Counted from the stretch's first letter, positions 1-7,350 are shown. The stretch: 8,739 nucleotides of DNA from an uncultured Prevotella sp. (GCA_947303825.1 CAMYZK010000089.1:1-8739); one strand, 5' to 3'. The notes: generated by a model not told the origin, from the letters alone. A program made the numbers and translations.

Positions 1-43
1 GCCCCGAAAGGGCGACATATCACAGGCAGGGGTGAAGCCCCTG
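1..43 (+). repeat. Composite two-hairpin repeat, copy 1
   Basis: Two small hairpins lie in series: GCCC-cgaaa-GGGC at 1-13 and CAGGGG-tgaag-CCCCTG at 27-43, separated by a 13-base spacer. A second copy in the opposite orientation lies at 3499-3542 and shares the 19-base core ggcaggggtgaagcccctg exactly, plus the AAAGGG stem of the first hairpin. The element may continue off the left edge. It is probably a dispersed intergenic repeat of this genome; no function can be assigned. Confidence 0.6.
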
Positions 44-59
44 TTAAGAGTTAAGAGTT
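43..59 (+). repeat. Heptanucleotide tandem repeat (GTTAAGA)2
   Basis: GTTAAGA is repeated twice and followed by GTT, starting directly at the end of the second hairpin of composite repeat copy 1. A related but degenerate GTTAAAA-type array lies beside copy 2 at 3550-3582. This is a short low-complexity repeat with no demonstrated role. Confidence 0.5.
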
Positions 60-140
60 CCGAGCGAAGAATCCAACAGTAGCAGGCATCATCTCTGCTT
101 GGACGCTTCTATATAACTAACAGTTATTACTGCTGTTTGT

Positions 141-200
141 CTGGGAGCGCGGGCGTCCTCGCCCGCCACCACCCGCGGGCGAGGACGCCCGCGTTCCCAG
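141..200. repeat. 26-bp near-perfect inverted repeat
   Basis: Arms 141-166 and 175-200 are complementary at 25 of 26 positions. The exception, 147 against 194, is a G-T pair read on the plus strand. The loop is 8 bases (167-174). Each arm is also self-complementary: GCGGGCG-tcct-CGCCCGC at 149-166 and GCGGGCG-agga-CGCCCGC at 175-192. The locus can therefore fold as one long hairpin or as two short ones. It lies just downstream of the leftward promoter at 206-218, so it would be at the 5' end of that transcript. It is very GC-rich compared with the bases around it and resembles REP/MITE-type palindromic elements. Confidence 0.75.
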
Positions 201-205
201 TATTG

Positions 206-218
206 GCTGCAAAGGTAC
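206..218 (-). promoter_or_regulatory. Leftward Bacteroidetes-type promoter (-7 box)
   Basis: The minus strand reads GTACCTTTGCAGC, which contains TACCTTTG (210-217) and fits the Bacteroidetes primary sigma factor -7 consensus TAnnTTTG. The same 13 bases occur upstream of the GH5-GH43 gene at 7249-7261. No clear TTTG -33 box is visible 19-21 bases upstream. It lies past the end of the minus-strand operon and points left, so it should serve a gene beyond the left edge, with a long leader containing the 141-200 hairpin. Confidence 0.6.
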
Positions 219-283
219 AAAAGAGTTGGGTACATATTTTGCTGAATCTGCAGGCTCAGTAAGATGGTCGGATAAGGAAGACC

Positions 284-1429
284 CTATTGCTGTGAGTTCA
301 TAAGGGCGTTGAACACGTGCAGCAGGCGGTGTACCTTTATCTTATCGGCCTTGCCGCCGTCGGTGTCCTCGTGGTTGCTCTTGGTCTCTATGCAGGTGCC
401 GTTGGCGTCGAAGTAGTAGCGCCACTCGTATTTCTCGCCCTCCTCGTGAACGCAGGTGTAGGTGAACATGGGGTTGATGGCCTTGGCAGGCTTGCCGTTG
501 CTGCCCAGGCGTTGCTCGCTGTCGTCTAGCAGAAACTCACTGTACTGGTCATAGCCCATGTTGTTGTGGTGGCGGTGCTCGCTGATGAAGTAGCAGCGGT
601 ACATGGGAGCCTCGCCGTCATTGCAGAGGCTGAAGCTGTAGTCAATCTCGGTGACCACTGGCGGGCACTCGCCCTCTTCCTGGTCGTGTACAACAATGCT
701 GAGGCTCTCTGCAGTGTCGCTCTTCTTGTTTGCCTCCATCTGTTGCCTGGACTTGGCATAGCTGGCACGGATGGCGGTTATACGCTCTTCCTTGGTCTGT
801 GTCAGGGCGGCAGAGCCGAAGGCTACGGTATAGTTGTCTTGCGGCTCCATAATCTCTGTGAAGATGCCGAGCAGGTAGGTGGCCGACACCCAGTCGCTCT
901 TGGCATTGCCATAGAGGTGGTCGGAAGAGTCAACGCTCTTTCCGCCTGCCTTGTGCTTCTCTTCAATGGGTTTGCCGTCGCTGTCGTAGTAGCTGCGGGT
1001 TTCTGTTACAAAGCCGGCATGAGTCTCCGACTTGGTATAGGCAAACATCAGCTTCCCGCTGTCGCTATCGAAGAGCATCTCGCGGTAGCGGGTGTGCCCG
1101 TTGGCTCCCCATCGCTCAATGATGAAGTAGCAGGCATCAGCCTCGTAGAACATCTCTTCCTTGGCGTTGTACCTGCGCTTCTTGGTGAAGTAGTAGTCCA
1201 GGCTGGTCTCGTCTTCTATTATGAAGTCTTCGTCAACCTTGTTTACTGTCTTCATGTCGACATGCATGTCGAGTGCAGGGTTGCCGCCCTTCCCATTGTC
1301 GGCAATAAGCTCCTTCGCCTTGGCGTAGGCTGCCCGTATGTTTTTCAACCTCTCGTCCTGGCTGTGCTGCGCCTTGACAGCCATACTGCCAACAAACAGC
1401 AGGAGAATGACAAAAAGAACGTTCTTCAT
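284..1429 (-). CDS. Secreted protein of unknown function with tandem domain duplication
   Basis: This is a 381-residue protein that I do not recognise as a named family. Residues 1-20 are a typical Sec signal peptide ending VKA, with cleavage probably before QHSQ; no lipobox cysteine is present. The mature part consists of two related units, about residues 25-195 and 214-377. Each starts with a helix (ERLKNIRAAYAKAKE; ERITAIRASYAKSRQ). Each continues through a CYFI strand (100-103; 279-282), an acidic ML/LL-F-D/DD turn, a YY/YYF-D-G-IE hairpin (about 147-157; 338-349) and a closing hydrophobic helix (LLGIFTEIM; LLHVFNALM). The start codon overlaps the upstream GH43 stop by one base (TAATG), so translation is probably coupled and the protein made with that enzyme. 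A periplasmic or surface role linked to polysaccharide use is inference from position only. Confidence 0.85.
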   Translation of the reverse strand: MKNVLFVILLLFVGSMAVKAQHSQDERLKNIRAAYAKAKELIADNGKGGNPALDMHVDMKTVNKVDEDFIIEDETSLDYYFTKKRRYNAKEEMFYEADACYFIIERWGANGHTRYREMLFDSDSGKLMFAYTKSETHAGFVTETRSYYDSDGKPIEEKHKAGGKSVDSSDHLYGNAKSDWVSATYLLGIFTEIMEPQDNYTVAFGSAALTQTKEERITAIRASYAKSRQQMEANKKSDTAESLSIVVHDQEEGECPPVVTEIDYSFSLCNDGEAPMYRCYFISEHRHHNNMGYDQYSEFLLDDSEQRLGSNGKPAKAINPMFTYTCVHEEGEKYEWRYYFDANGTCIETKSNHEDTDGGKADKIKVHRLLHVFNALMNSQQ

Positions 1430-3489
1430 TAGTTGATGAGGAATACCTTTTCCTTGCCCTTGTACGTGGCACGGACAGTGGCGCGACAGTCCTTGCCGGG
1501 GATGATGATGAATTTCACTTCAGGATTGCTGGCCCTGGCCTCTATCTTCGCTCCTTCAGTCCTCGGTGCATAGAGCTGGTAGTGGTTGCACTCGGTGTAG
1601 CCGTTGGCGTTGGTCGACATGATAGGCTTCTCGGGGATGTTGAGCTTCTTCCCGTCGACGGTGATGGTGACTTGAGGCACTTGTGGGATGTCGATGGTCT
1701 CGGCGTTGCGTTTGAAGCCGATGCCGTGGAGGTCGAAGAGTCCCTGCGGGCGCTGTGGCTGCTGCCGTCTGCCCATCCAGGGCTGCTGCGGCTGCTCGGG
1801 CTGCTTGATGTCCGGGCCTTCTGCCACAAGATAGATGGCGTGCTTGCCTGTGAGTCCCTCAACGGCGGGGACGCTCGTTCCGAAAATGGCCGACTGACGG
1901 TGGTCGTTCTCGGGTACAGAGATAGTGCCTATCTCCTCGCCCTTCCAGGGGTCGTCAAGACGAATGTGTATCTTGAAGGCACCGTGCTTGCCGTGGGTAA
2001 GGTTGACGAAGATTTCGGTATTGTCGCCCTTCTTCGTGCCTTCGAAAGCCCTGACACCCTTTGTGTCTTGAGCCAGGCCGCCAAATCCGAAGTACTTAAA
2101 GCCAACGATGCCGCCGTTGGTGATGCCTGCCAGACTCATTGAGTTGTTCCACACGTCGTGGTTGTCCTGCATCCAGTCGTTGCTGTTGGTGCCGCCCGTC
2201 ATGAAGCAGGCAATGCCGGCAGAGTAATAGGCGTATGGCGGCAGGCCGAAGATCTGGAATCCCTCGCTGGTCACCTCGGCACCTGTATACTCATTGCCAT
2301 CGGCAGCCTTTGCCGTCCACTCATTGCCGTTGGTGTATGGGTCGTAGCCGGTAATCTTAACCATGCCGCCCTTGGCCACTGGTTTCTTGTCCCAAGTAAT
2401 CTTTACTGGAGCCACCATGGCTTGGCGCGCATTGCCAAAGCCACGGGGCGGGCGGTGGTAGAACACATACCACTGACCGTTTATCTCCTGCAGGGAGCCG
2501 TGGGTGTTGTGGCCGGCATTAGTGGTGATGAGCTTAGAGCCGTCTTCGCCGGGTACCACGCCGCGTGAGTCGACGAGCACACCGCCTGAACGCCAGGGAC
2601 CCAGCGGCGAGTCGCCGAAGGCATAGCGCAGGGCAGAGTTGGTGTTGCCCAGTCCGTACTCCTTGCCGCTGTAGCCCGAGAACACCATGACGTATTTGTT
2701 GCCCACCTGACGGATGCTGCTGGCCTCGAAGAAGTTGAAGTCGAGCGGATTCTGACCTTTATAGAGAGCCTTGTACTCGCTGCCTTCCTTGTCGAGCAGT
2801 TTGCCGTCTCGGCTGCTGGCAGGTATGAAGGGGTCTATGAGTTCTGTTCCCTCACGCTTTGAGTACATGGTGCTCTGGTCTAGCTCGCAGGCTGTAGAGT
2901 GCTGGAAGCCATAGAACACGTATGCACGGTAGCCCACGGCATAATCCTTGTCTTTCTTGTTTGTAACAGGCTCGATGAAGACCGAGGGGTCGAAGTCGAT
3001 GAGCGAGCCTTGCAGACAGCGCATGCCGTCATCGGTCAGATTGACGGGTGTGAAAGGCCCGTCAGGACGGTCGCCACGGCACACCATCGGAGTGCGCCCC
3101 CAGCCGCGTGAGTGGGGGTATAGCCAGTAGGTCTTCTTGCCTGTGGCCTTGTCGGTGGTCTCCACAAGGTCGGGTGCAAACATCGTGTCCCACTGTCCGC
3201 CGACAAACCATGTGAAGATGGGACCCTCGTCGCGCCACTGCGAGAGGTCTTCGACGGGAGCCGACCACATGCGTATGTCGGGGCCGCAGTAGGCCGTGTA
3301 GGTGACATCGTGCGAGCCTATGATGTAAGCGCGCTTCTTGCCGGGACTGTCGGGGTCGTCGAAGACGCGCGGCTCACCGTCGGGCAGGTGTTCCCAAAGG
3401 GGTAGATAGGGATTCTGCGCCCCTGCGGGGATAAATGATAAATGATAAATGATAAATGATAATAGGGCTACTTTGTGTTTTGTCTTCAT
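1429..3489 (-). CDS. Secreted GH43-family glycosidase with CBM6-like module
   Basis: This predicted secreted hydrolase has 686 residues from the ATG at 3487-3489. I chose this start because it gives a compact signal peptide (MKTKHK, then a hydrophobic stretch, then PAGAQ). An in-frame GTG at 3508-3510 adds seven residues but lies inside a repeat. In ATG numbering, the five-bladed GH43 fold spans about 27-385. The likely general base is in FDDPD (D44/D45), the pKa-modulating Asp in DFDPSVF (D167) and the acid Glu in NFFEASSIR (E255), followed by HGSLQEINGQWYVFYHRPP. A CBM6-like beta-sandwich follows (about 405-590), ending GKHAIYLVAEG...LFDLHGIGF and interrupted by a Pro/Gln-rich loop. A small beta domain of unknown type ends the protein. 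GH43 enzymes act on arabinose- or xylose-containing glycans; the exact substrate and subfamily are not decidable here. It is probably cotranscribed with the GH5-GH43 gene upstream and coupled to the gene downstream. Confidence 0.9.
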   Translation of the reverse strand: MKTKHKVALLSFIIYHLSFIPAGAQNPYLPLWEHLPDGEPRVFDDPDSPGKKRAYIIGSHDVTYTAYCGPDIRMWSAPVEDLSQWRDEGPIFTWFVGGQWDTMFAPDLVETTDKATGKKTYWLYPHSRGWGRTPMVCRGDRPDGPFTPVNLTDDGMRCLQGSLIDFDPSVFIEPVTNKKDKDYAVGYRAYVFYGFQHSTACELDQSTMYSKREGTELIDPFIPASSRDGKLLDKEGSEYKALYKGQNPLDFNFFEASSIRQVGNKYVMVFSGYSGKEYGLGNTNSALRYAFGDSPLGPWRSGGVLVDSRGVVPGEDGSKLITTNAGHNTHGSLQEINGQWYVFYHRPPRGFGNARQAMVAPVKITWDKKPVAKGGMVKITGYDPYTNGNEWTAKAADGNEYTGAEVTSEGFQIFGLPPYAYYSAGIACFMTGGTNSNDWMQDNHDVWNNSMSLAGITNGGIVGFKYFGFGGLAQDTKGVRAFEGTKKGDNTEIFVNLTHGKHGAFKIHIRLDDPWKGEEIGTISVPENDHRQSAIFGTSVPAVEGLTGKHAIYLVAEGPDIKQPEQPQQPWMGRRQQPQRPQGLFDLHGIGFKRNAETIDIPQVPQVTITVDGKKLNIPEKPIMSTNANGYTECNHYQLYAPRTEGAKIEARASNPEVKFIIIPGKDCRATVRATYKGKEKVFLIN
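1741..1806 (-). other. Pro/Gln-rich loop inside the CBM6-like module
   Basis: About 22 codons encode a segment dominated by Pro, Gln and Arg (KQPEQPQQPWMGRRQQPQRP). It sits between the strand GKHAIYLVAEG and the strand LFDLHGIGF, which are usually joined by a short turn in CBM6-type modules. It is probably a disordered surface loop. Confidence 0.5.
3430..3462 (-). repeat. Heptanucleotide tandem repeat in signal-peptide codons
   Basis: On the plus strand GATAAAT is repeated four times, followed by a partial fifth unit. On the coding strand it encodes the hydrophobic core of the GH43 signal peptide (LSFIIYHLSFI). Because the unit is 7 bases, gain or loss of one unit shifts the frame, while a change of three units keeps it. 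Confidence 0.8.
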
Positions 3490-3498
3490 AATTCTTAT

Positions 3499-3542
3499 CA
3501 GGGGCTTCACCCCTGCCCGTGGTCTTTTGTCCCTTTGGGACC
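3499..3542 (-). repeat. Composite two-hairpin repeat, copy 2
   Basis: Read on the minus strand, this is GGTCCC-aaa-GGGAC, a short spacer, then CAGGGG-tgaag-CCCCTG (3499-3515). It is the same order and largely the same sequence as 1-43, which lies in the opposite orientation. The second hairpin ends about ten bases before the GH43 ATG (3487-3489) and supplies the alternative in-frame GTG codon. It could influence translation of that gene, but this is inference. Confidence 0.6.
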
Positions 3543-3549
3543 AAATCTC

Positions 3550-3582
3550 AACCTTTAACTTTTTAACCTTTTAACTTTTAAC
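3550..3582 (-). repeat. Degenerate GTTAAAA-type tandem repeat
   Basis: The minus strand carries four successive GTTAAAA/G units, 7 to 8 bases each, starting at the stop codon of the GH5-GH43 gene. With copy 2 of the composite repeat it fills the short gap between the two hydrolase genes. No convincing promoter box was found in this gap. Confidence 0.5.
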
Positions 3583-6500
3583 TATTTCACGAGGAACTTA
3601 CGCCCGTTCCTTATATACAGGCCCGGACGCAGCGAGCCGGCATCCATCTTGCGGCCCTGCATGTCGTAGACGGGACTATTGAATAGTGTGGCAGGGTCGA
3701 GGGTGAGGCAGTCTATGTCGGTACGGCTGTAGTCGCTGTTGTTGGTGAGGTACATGTCGTCTACCTGTATGCTGCCATTGCCATTGCCCCAGAACGATAC
3801 TATGCGGATGTCTTTGGTGTTGAGCAGCTCGCCCTTCTTCTCGTCGGAAGTGTATTTGGCTGTCTGCAGGTTGACAACAATCTGTTTCTTTGAGCCAAAG
3901 GCCCCTGTTGACGAGCATGGTCCCCAGATGCTGTTGGTGGTGAACAGGTTGAGGTGGGCATTGCACGACTGTGCCTTCTTAAGCTTTATCACCAGGTACT
4001 TGTAGCCGGAGAAGTCGGCACCGTCGGGATATTCCCATCCCATCTGTCCGTATTGCGATGGTGTGAAGGTGCGTGTCTTCTCGTCGTAGTTGCCGCTGCC
4101 GAAGAAGTCTCTCTTGATGCACTGGTCGGTGAAGGGGAAGAAGGTGGAGCGCACGGTAAAGGTGGCATGCAGCTCGTGTCCCAGCGGGTCGGTGTAGGTG
4201 GCTGTAACATTGGCTACACCCTCCTTCAGTCCCTTGAGCATGCCGTTGTGTATCTGCACCACGTCGCTGCCCTCGATGCTGAACTTGGCCAGTGCTGCCA
4301 CGTTCTGGGTGTGGCCGTCGCGGAAGAGGGCCACAACCTGCAAGGTGCTGGTGTTGCCTATCATCACCTCGGCACTCTCATCGGGCAGCTGCAGCTCTAC
4401 GGCGGTTAGCATGTCTTCGCTGAAGCCCTCGAAGGTGTCGGGATAGAACATCGACTCGTTGTATTCCTTCTCGGTAGAGAACCAGTCGAAGTCGGCATAG
4501 CCACGGCTGCCGCTCTGGGTGGCGTAGCAGAAGAGTCCAAAGCGGGCACCCACGAAGATGCTGAGGTTATAGCCCAGCGTGGTCTCGTCGCCTATAGCCA
4601 GGTAGGTGGTATTGTTAAGCGAATAGTAGAACTTTGCTATGCTGGTGCTCTTGGTTACCGAGGCCCTGAGGTAGACAACGCTGTCGATGTCTTTGGCTAT
4701 AATCTCCTCTTTAGGTGTGAAGTTGTTGTTCTCTGTCAGCTGGTCTTGTCTCCAGATGAGCTGCTTCTTCCCGTCTTTCACCTCAACGGCCAAGAAGGCG
4801 TAGGGGTCTTGCAAAACGCAGATACCGGCGCGGTCGCCCTCGGTGAGGTTTGACACGTCAATACGCACTGTGCCGTTAGAGGCGGTAGACTCCTTACCGT
4901 GCAGGGCGAAGATGCGCTGTGTGAGCATGTTGCGGGCTTGTGTCAGACGGTCGGCGGTGCCGCTAGTACGTAGTCGCAGCCATCCCTGTCGTTCAAAGAG
5001 CGACCACGCACCGTCGTCGGGATTGTGGTTCCACTCCCACTGCTTGCCGAGAGGATAAGAGCGGAAGTTGTCGTTGGTGGGCAGCGGAATGCGTGGCTGT
5101 GCCACATCGTGGGCAGGCTTGGTATAGATGGTGTAGGGCTCGCCCTTCTTTCCCACGGTGGGCCATCCGTCTTCCCATTCTACGGGCTGCAGGTTGGGCA
5201 TGCGGCCCAGAGCACCCTGGTCTTCCTGCATGATGGTCCACCACTCGCCTTTGGGTGTCTCGATGAGAGCTCCCTGGTGTACGGTGTTCACCTTGTTGTT
5301 GATGATCTTCTCTACCAGCATCTTCTCCTCGTAGGGGCCGAAGATGTTCTTTGAGCGGAAGATGGTCTGACCGCTGGGCCATCCGCCGTATGTGGCATAG
5401 ATGTAGTAGTAGTCGCCAATCTTGTAGAGGTGGCATCCCTCCAGTCCGTCCTTGTCGCTGATGACGCGCTTCTCCTGCTTGTAGTTGAAGTTCTCGTCGA
5501 GCTCGCACATCTGTATGTTGCCTATGCCGCAGGCAATGTACACCTTGCCGTTGTCGAAGAGCATGCCCGGGTCGTAGTAGATGCGTGAGAGGGGTTTCAT
5601 GTCCCACAGCCCCTCAGGGTCGTTGGCAGTAAGCAGCCAGCCGCCGGTATCGTTGCCGTTGATGAGCAGGTAGAACCTGCCGTCATGGTACTTCATGGAG
5701 CAAGCCCACATGCCGCGTGCGTAGGCATTCTTGCCGTTGGTAAGGTTGTACTCCTCCTTCGTAGAGAGCTGGGTGAGAGGCTGTGCGCAGTACTCCCAGT
5801 TGACCAGGTCTTTCGACTTTACTATCGTTGCACCGGGGAAGTGGTGCATGGTGGTGGTCACCATATAGTAGGTGTCGCCCACGCGGATAACGTCGGGGTC
5901 GGGGAAGTCGGCAAAGATGATGGGGTTGCGGTACTTGCCCGTGGCCTGGTCGCTGACGGTGTAGTTCTTGAAGTCGGCGTGTGGCCAGTCCACATTGTAG
6001 TAGTCGGCATACCAGTCCATGCAGGCTTTTCCGCAGGCCTCTGGCTCTCCGCCGAAGGCAGGCACAACGGTAGGCAGCCTGTCTATGTCGATAAGGCATG
6101 CGGTGCCCGAGAGGGTCATGGAGATGTTGCCGTAGTAGTCGAGCATGGCCTTATAGCACACACCCCACTTCGACGTGCTGCCAGTAGACCATGTGCCATA
6201 GTTGGACTCCACCCATTCGCCGTGCTCGTTGTAATGGCCTGTGCCAGGCTTCTTGGGACTCCAGTCTACCTCGGTGATGATGATGGGGTTGGTGTCTACT
6301 ACCGGCACCTGGTTGTGGAACTGGGTTATCTTGTCTTTCTTGCTCTTCTCAATGTTGTTGTCGCGGTCTACCTTCTCGTCGCTGCAGCCGTACCAACCTG
6401 TATAGTCGTGCACGGCATAGCCTATGTTGTAGCCCTCGATGGGCCAGGAGGCGTAGCTGGTGTAGTTGGACTGCCAGCCGGTGCCTGGTACCCAGATGAT

Positions 6501-7217
6501 GCCCGTGAAGCCATTGGCACGTATCTTGTCGACGATGGGCTGGAAGTAGTCGTGCAGGGCTTTGGTGTCGTCCTGGTTGTTGGCATTCTTCAAGCTGACA
6601 GGCTCGTTGGCCAGCTCGATGCTTATCTGGCCGCTGTATTTCTTGATGTTGTTGTTCTGGGTGAAGATGTCCCACACCTCCAGAAGGTACTTCTGGTAGT
6701 AGTCGCCCACCTTCAGGTTGCCAGGGCATACGCCCGGGGGACGCACCACAACATACATGCCGTGGTTCATGGCCTTCTGCATGAGGGGGTAGTAGAGTGA
6801 TGTGAGATAGGTCTTCAGGCGTGACGGGTCGAAATGCCTGATGTCGGCCTCGCCTGTTGCCTCACTCTCCGGCTGGTCTTTGCCGTTGACGTAGGTATAG
6901 CTGCTGTTGTTGGTCCATGCCGGCTCCAGGTGCAGGCGGAAGACGTTGCACTTTGCTTTCTCCAGACCTGTGTACAGCTTTTCAAAGTAGTCCAGGCAGC
7001 GCTGGCGTCCGGTGTCGTCGTAGCTCCAGCCCCAACGCCCGCCGTTGAAGTATGCACTTGGGGTGTCCATCACTCCGTGGAGCACCACTTTGTTGCCGTG
7101 GCTGTCCTTAAGCCACTTCCCATCTACATGAAGAGTGGGCAGCGGCTTCACGCCCTGAGCCCACGAAAGGGTGGCCATGAAGATGGTTACCACAGTGATA
7201 AGGAAAAGTTTTCTCAT
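3582..7217 (-). CDS. Secreted GH5-GH43 bifunctional glycoside hydrolase
   Basis: This is a 1211-residue secreted enzyme with two catalytic modules. A signal peptide ends near ATLSWA (residue 20). The GH5-type TIM barrel (about 25-410) shows the acid/base Glu in the NEP motif (E205) and the nucleophile Glu in IIITEVDW (E316). The GH43 propeller (about 428-705) shows the base Asp in FPDPDVIRVGDTYYM (D440), a modulating Asp in YYDPGMLF (D549), the acid Glu in GLEGCHLYKIGDYYY (E593) and the HQGA histidine (H647). A concanavalin-like beta-sandwich of the GH43_C2 type follows (about 715-915), then a Big-like Ig domain (about 936-1025) and a carbohydrate-binding-like beta domain (about 1030-1160). 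The last 30 residues (VYDMQGRK...GLYIRNGRKFLVK) resemble the short C-terminal sorting-type tail of Prevotella exported proteins. A xylan or arabinoxylan target is likely, with an endo-cutting GH5 and a side-chain- or xylose-removing GH43, but neither specificity is certain. It is the first gene of the likely operon. Confidence 0.93.
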   Translation of the reverse strand: MRKLFLITVVTIFMATLSWAQGVKPLPTLHVDGKWLKDSHGNKVVLHGVMDTPSAYFNGGRWGWSYDDTGRQRCLDYFEKLYTGLEKAKCNVFRLHLEPAWTNNSSYTYVNGKDQPESEATGEADIRHFDPSRLKTYLTSLYYPLMQKAMNHGMYVVVRPPGVCPGNLKVGDYYQKYLLEVWDIFTQNNNIKKYSGQISIELANEPVSLKNANNQDDTKALHDYFQPIVDKIRANGFTGIIWVPGTGWQSNYTSYASWPIEGYNIGYAVHDYTGWYGCSDEKVDRDNNIEKSKKDKITQFHNQVPVVDTNPIIITEVDWSPKKPGTGHYNEHGEWVESNYGTWSTGSTSKWGVCYKAMLDYYGNISMTLSGTACLIDIDRLPTVVPAFGGEPEACGKACMDWYADYYNVDWPHADFKNYTVSDQATGKYRNPIIFADFPDPDVIRVGDTYYMVTTTMHHFPGATIVKSKDLVNWEYCAQPLTQLSTKEEYNLTNGKNAYARGMWACSMKYHDGRFYLLINGNDTGGWLLTANDPEGLWDMKPLSRIYYDPGMLFDNGKVYIACGIGNIQMCELDENFNYKQEKRVISDKDGLEGCHLYKIGDYYYIYATYGGWPSGQTIFRSKNIFGPYEEKMLVEKIINNKVNTVHQGALIETPKGEWWTIMQEDQGALGRMPNLQPVEWEDGWPTVGKKGEPYTIYTKPAHDVAQPRIPLPTNDNFRSYPLGKQWEWNHNPDDGAWSLFERQGWLRLRTSGTADRLTQARNMLTQRIFALHGKESTASNGTVRIDVSNLTEGDRAGICVLQDPYAFLAVEVKDGKKQLIWRQDQLTENNNFTPKEEIIAKDIDSVVYLRASVTKSTSIAKFYYSLNNTTYLAIGDETTLGYNLSIFVGARFGLFCYATQSGSRGYADFDWFSTEKEYNESMFYPDTFEGFSEDMLTAVELQLPDESAEVMIGNTSTLQVVALFRDGHTQNVAALAKFSIEGSDVVQIHNGMLKGLKEGVANVTATYTDPLGHELHATFTVRSTFFPFTDQCIKRDFFGSGNYDEKTRTFTPSQYGQMGWEYPDGADFSGYKYLVIKLKKAQSCNAHLNLFTTNSIWGPCSSTGAFGSKKQIVVNLQTAKYTSDEKKGELLNTKDIRIVSFWGNGNGSIQVDDMYLTNNSDYSRTDIDCLTLDPATLFNSPVYDMQGRKMDAGSLRPGLYIRNGRKFLVK

Positions 7218-7248
7218 CGTTGTATCTTGTTGTTAGTTCTGTTTTTCC

Positions 7249-7261
7249 GCTGCAAAGGTAC
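7249..7261 (-). promoter_or_regulatory. Promoter of the GH5-GH43 operon (-7 box)
   Basis: The minus strand reads GTACCTTTGCAGC, containing TACCTTTG (7253-7260), a match to the Bacteroidetes -7 consensus TAnnTTTG. It lies about 36 bases before the ATG of the hydrolase gene. A run of seven T on the minus strand lies just upstream. No good TTTG -33 box is seen at the expected spacing, which would fit a promoter that needs an activator. Confidence 0.7.
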
Positions 7262-7268
7262 TTAAAAA

Positions 7269-7295
7269 AACATATACTACGTATTCATATATGTT
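7269..7295. promoter_or_regulatory. Candidate operator dyad upstream of the hydrolase promoter
   Basis: The plus strand carries AACATATA (7269-7276), an 11-base spacer containing TACGTA, then TATATGTT (7288-7295), a perfect 8-base inverted repeat. It covers the region where the missing -33 box would be. A regulator-binding site is plausible, but AT-rich DNA often contains such dyads by chance. Confidence 0.35.
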
Positions 7296-7350
7296 TCATT
7301 TTGTTACTCAAATTTATCATGCCCTAAGTAATAGGGGTTATAAAGCAGAA

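Noticed and set aside
566..1432. Long open frame on the plus strand opposite the duplicated secreted protein gene
   Set aside because: It is the antisense of a gene with a clear signal peptide and internal domain duplication; its translation shows only biased, hydrophobic low-information sequence.
3490..3510. GTG at 3508-3510 as start of the GH43 gene
   Set aside because: It lies within a dispersed repeat; the ATG seven codons later gives a normal signal peptide.
3490..3581. Separate promoter for the GH43 gene
   Set aside because: The best -7-like string on the minus strand (GAGATTTG) mismatches the TA of the consensus and lies inside repeats; cotranscription with the upstream gene is simpler.
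3430..3582. CRISPR array from the clustered short repeats
   Set aside because: The repeat units are only 7-8 bases and contiguous, with no unique spacers and no cas genes.
5685..6800. 371-codon open frame on the plus strand opposite the GH5-GH43 gene
   Set aside because: The minus-strand frame carries intact GH5 and GH43 motifs. The plus-strand frame has no recognisable domain and is explained by GC-biased codon use.
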